Assembly: GCA_017473665.1 (NCBI GenBank)
Contig: JAFUKK010000041.1
Span: forward strand, 1 to 6,274
DNA from: Lachnospiraceae bacterium
GTDB taxonomy: Bacteria > Bacillota > Clostridia > Lachnospirales > Lachnospiraceae
DNA: 6,274 bases
Reading direction: 5' to 3'
Below the pieces are notes generated by a model that saw only the letters and a list, made by a program, of their open reading frames with translations, did no database searches and was not told where the DNA came from. The first letter of the stretch is position 1; each line of letters starts with the position of its first letter. Of the stretch, positions 5,813 to 6,274 are shown one piece after another. The position numbers and the translations under genes are program-made.

Positions 5813-6262
5813 CTATTTAGTATTGGAAATTGTTTGCCATTTTTGGATGGTGTAATGGGTGCCGGACTTGCTGTCGCTTTCGGAATAGGGCCACTGTACC
5901 TTCAGTTGTACCAGAAGCGACTGGGTATCATCTATGGGAATCTCCCATGTGAGGATGGGTACCTGATTGTCTATAGCAATCATAATGGGAATCCCGTGAA
6001 GCACGGGCTCCAGTGCATAGGTAAATTCTACATAAAAGTCCCGGGCATTCTGGGATGCGCGGGCTGTGTCGGCAAGTAGGGCATCGATTTCATCCAGAAT
6101 GTCTTCTGCCTGATTACAGGCATTAAAATAATTGGTCTTGTGTAAAGCCATTTTCTCGCTGAAGGTGTAATTGCTTTGGGCTCCCGATAGGGAAAGGGTG
6201 GCAAAAATGGAGATACACAGGATGACAAAAATCACCAGCAGGGAAGAGGCTCCGATATTCAT
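5813..6262 (-). CDS. Single-pass membrane protein upstream of pilT, 5' end uncertain
   Basis: From the ATG at 6260-6262 the product has 149 residues: a hydrophobic N-terminal helix at about 7-26 (SSLLVIFVILCISIFATLSL), a helical stretch at about 33-75 with NACNQAEDILDEIDALL, and a beta-rich C-terminus (ILTWEIPI, LLVQLKVQWPY). The layout, one N-terminal membrane helix then a globular domain, is pilin-like, but no classic prepilin cleavage motif (G then F/M-T-L-I-E) is visible. It is probably a pilus-system accessory or minor pilin-like protein; I do not recognise a named family. There is no ribosome binding site before this ATG, and the frame stays open to the right edge (QSSY upstream), so the real start may lie beyond base 6274. 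The stop is 13 bases before pilT, whose ribosome binding site it overlaps, so the two are co-transcribed. Confidence 0.8.
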   Translation of the reverse strand: MNIGASSLLVIFVILCISIFATLSLSGAQSNYTFSEKMALHKTNYFNACNQAEDILDEIDALLADTARASQNARDFYVEFTYALEPVLHGIPIMIAIDNQVPILTWEIPIDDTQSLLVQLKVQWPYSESDSKSGTHYTIQKWQTISNTK

Positions 6263-6274
6263 GTAAGAGGATTG

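Noticed and set aside
5660..6079. 139-residue plus-strand open frame across the pilT start and its partner gene
   Set aside because: It overlaps two well-supported minus-strand genes antisense, and its content is explained as a shadow of them.

Overview
The window looks like chromosomal DNA from a low-to-mid GC Gram-positive anaerobe, most likely a Clostridia member such as Lachnospiraceae. The reasons are strong AGGAGG-type ribosome binding sites before nearly every gene, sigma-A promoters close to TTGACA/TATAAT, an LTGC lipoprotein signal, and a PilT ATPase next to a small membrane-anchored protein. This assignment is inference from style; there is no rRNA or other phylogenetic marker here. 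No tRNA, rRNA, CRISPR array, insertion sequence or phage gene was seen.

Layout: (1) bases 1-815, minus strand, the N-terminal 271 residues of an acyltransferase-3 family membrane protein that runs off the left edge; (2) a divergent intergenic region with a near-perfect sigma-A promoter; (3) bases 1000-2682, plus strand, a methyl-accepting chemotaxis protein; (4) two perfect GC-rich hairpins between convergent genes; (5) bases 2831-3958, minus strand, an unrecognised 375-residue cytoplasmic protein with a short N-terminal basic domain, a predicted beta-rich middle and an acidic phenylalanine-heptad coiled coil; (6) a divergent regulatory region with a strong minus-strand promoter, a duplicated ribosome-binding-site segment and inverted repeats; (7) bases 4134-4682, plus strand, a small lipoprotein; (8) a shared hairpin terminator; (9) bases 4744-5799, minus strand, pilT; (10) bases 5813-6262, minus strand, a single-pass membrane protein that is probably the upstream member of the pilT operon and may continue past the right edge.

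How the genes may work together: pilT and the gene before it are 13 bases apart and look like the 3' end of a type IV pilus operon whose start lies beyond the right edge. The other genes sit in alternating orientations with their own promoters and terminators, so they are probably separate transcription units. The chemoreceptor could feed either flagellar chemotaxis or pilus-based motility; nothing in the window decides which.

The least explained element is the 375-residue protein. Its N-terminal 45 residues resemble, in motif pattern only, the RRXRR/PLMP-type module known from IscB-like proteins, but here the module is joined to a beta-rich domain and a coiled coil instead of a nuclease. Its messenger leader also carries a second copy of its own ribosome-binding segment.
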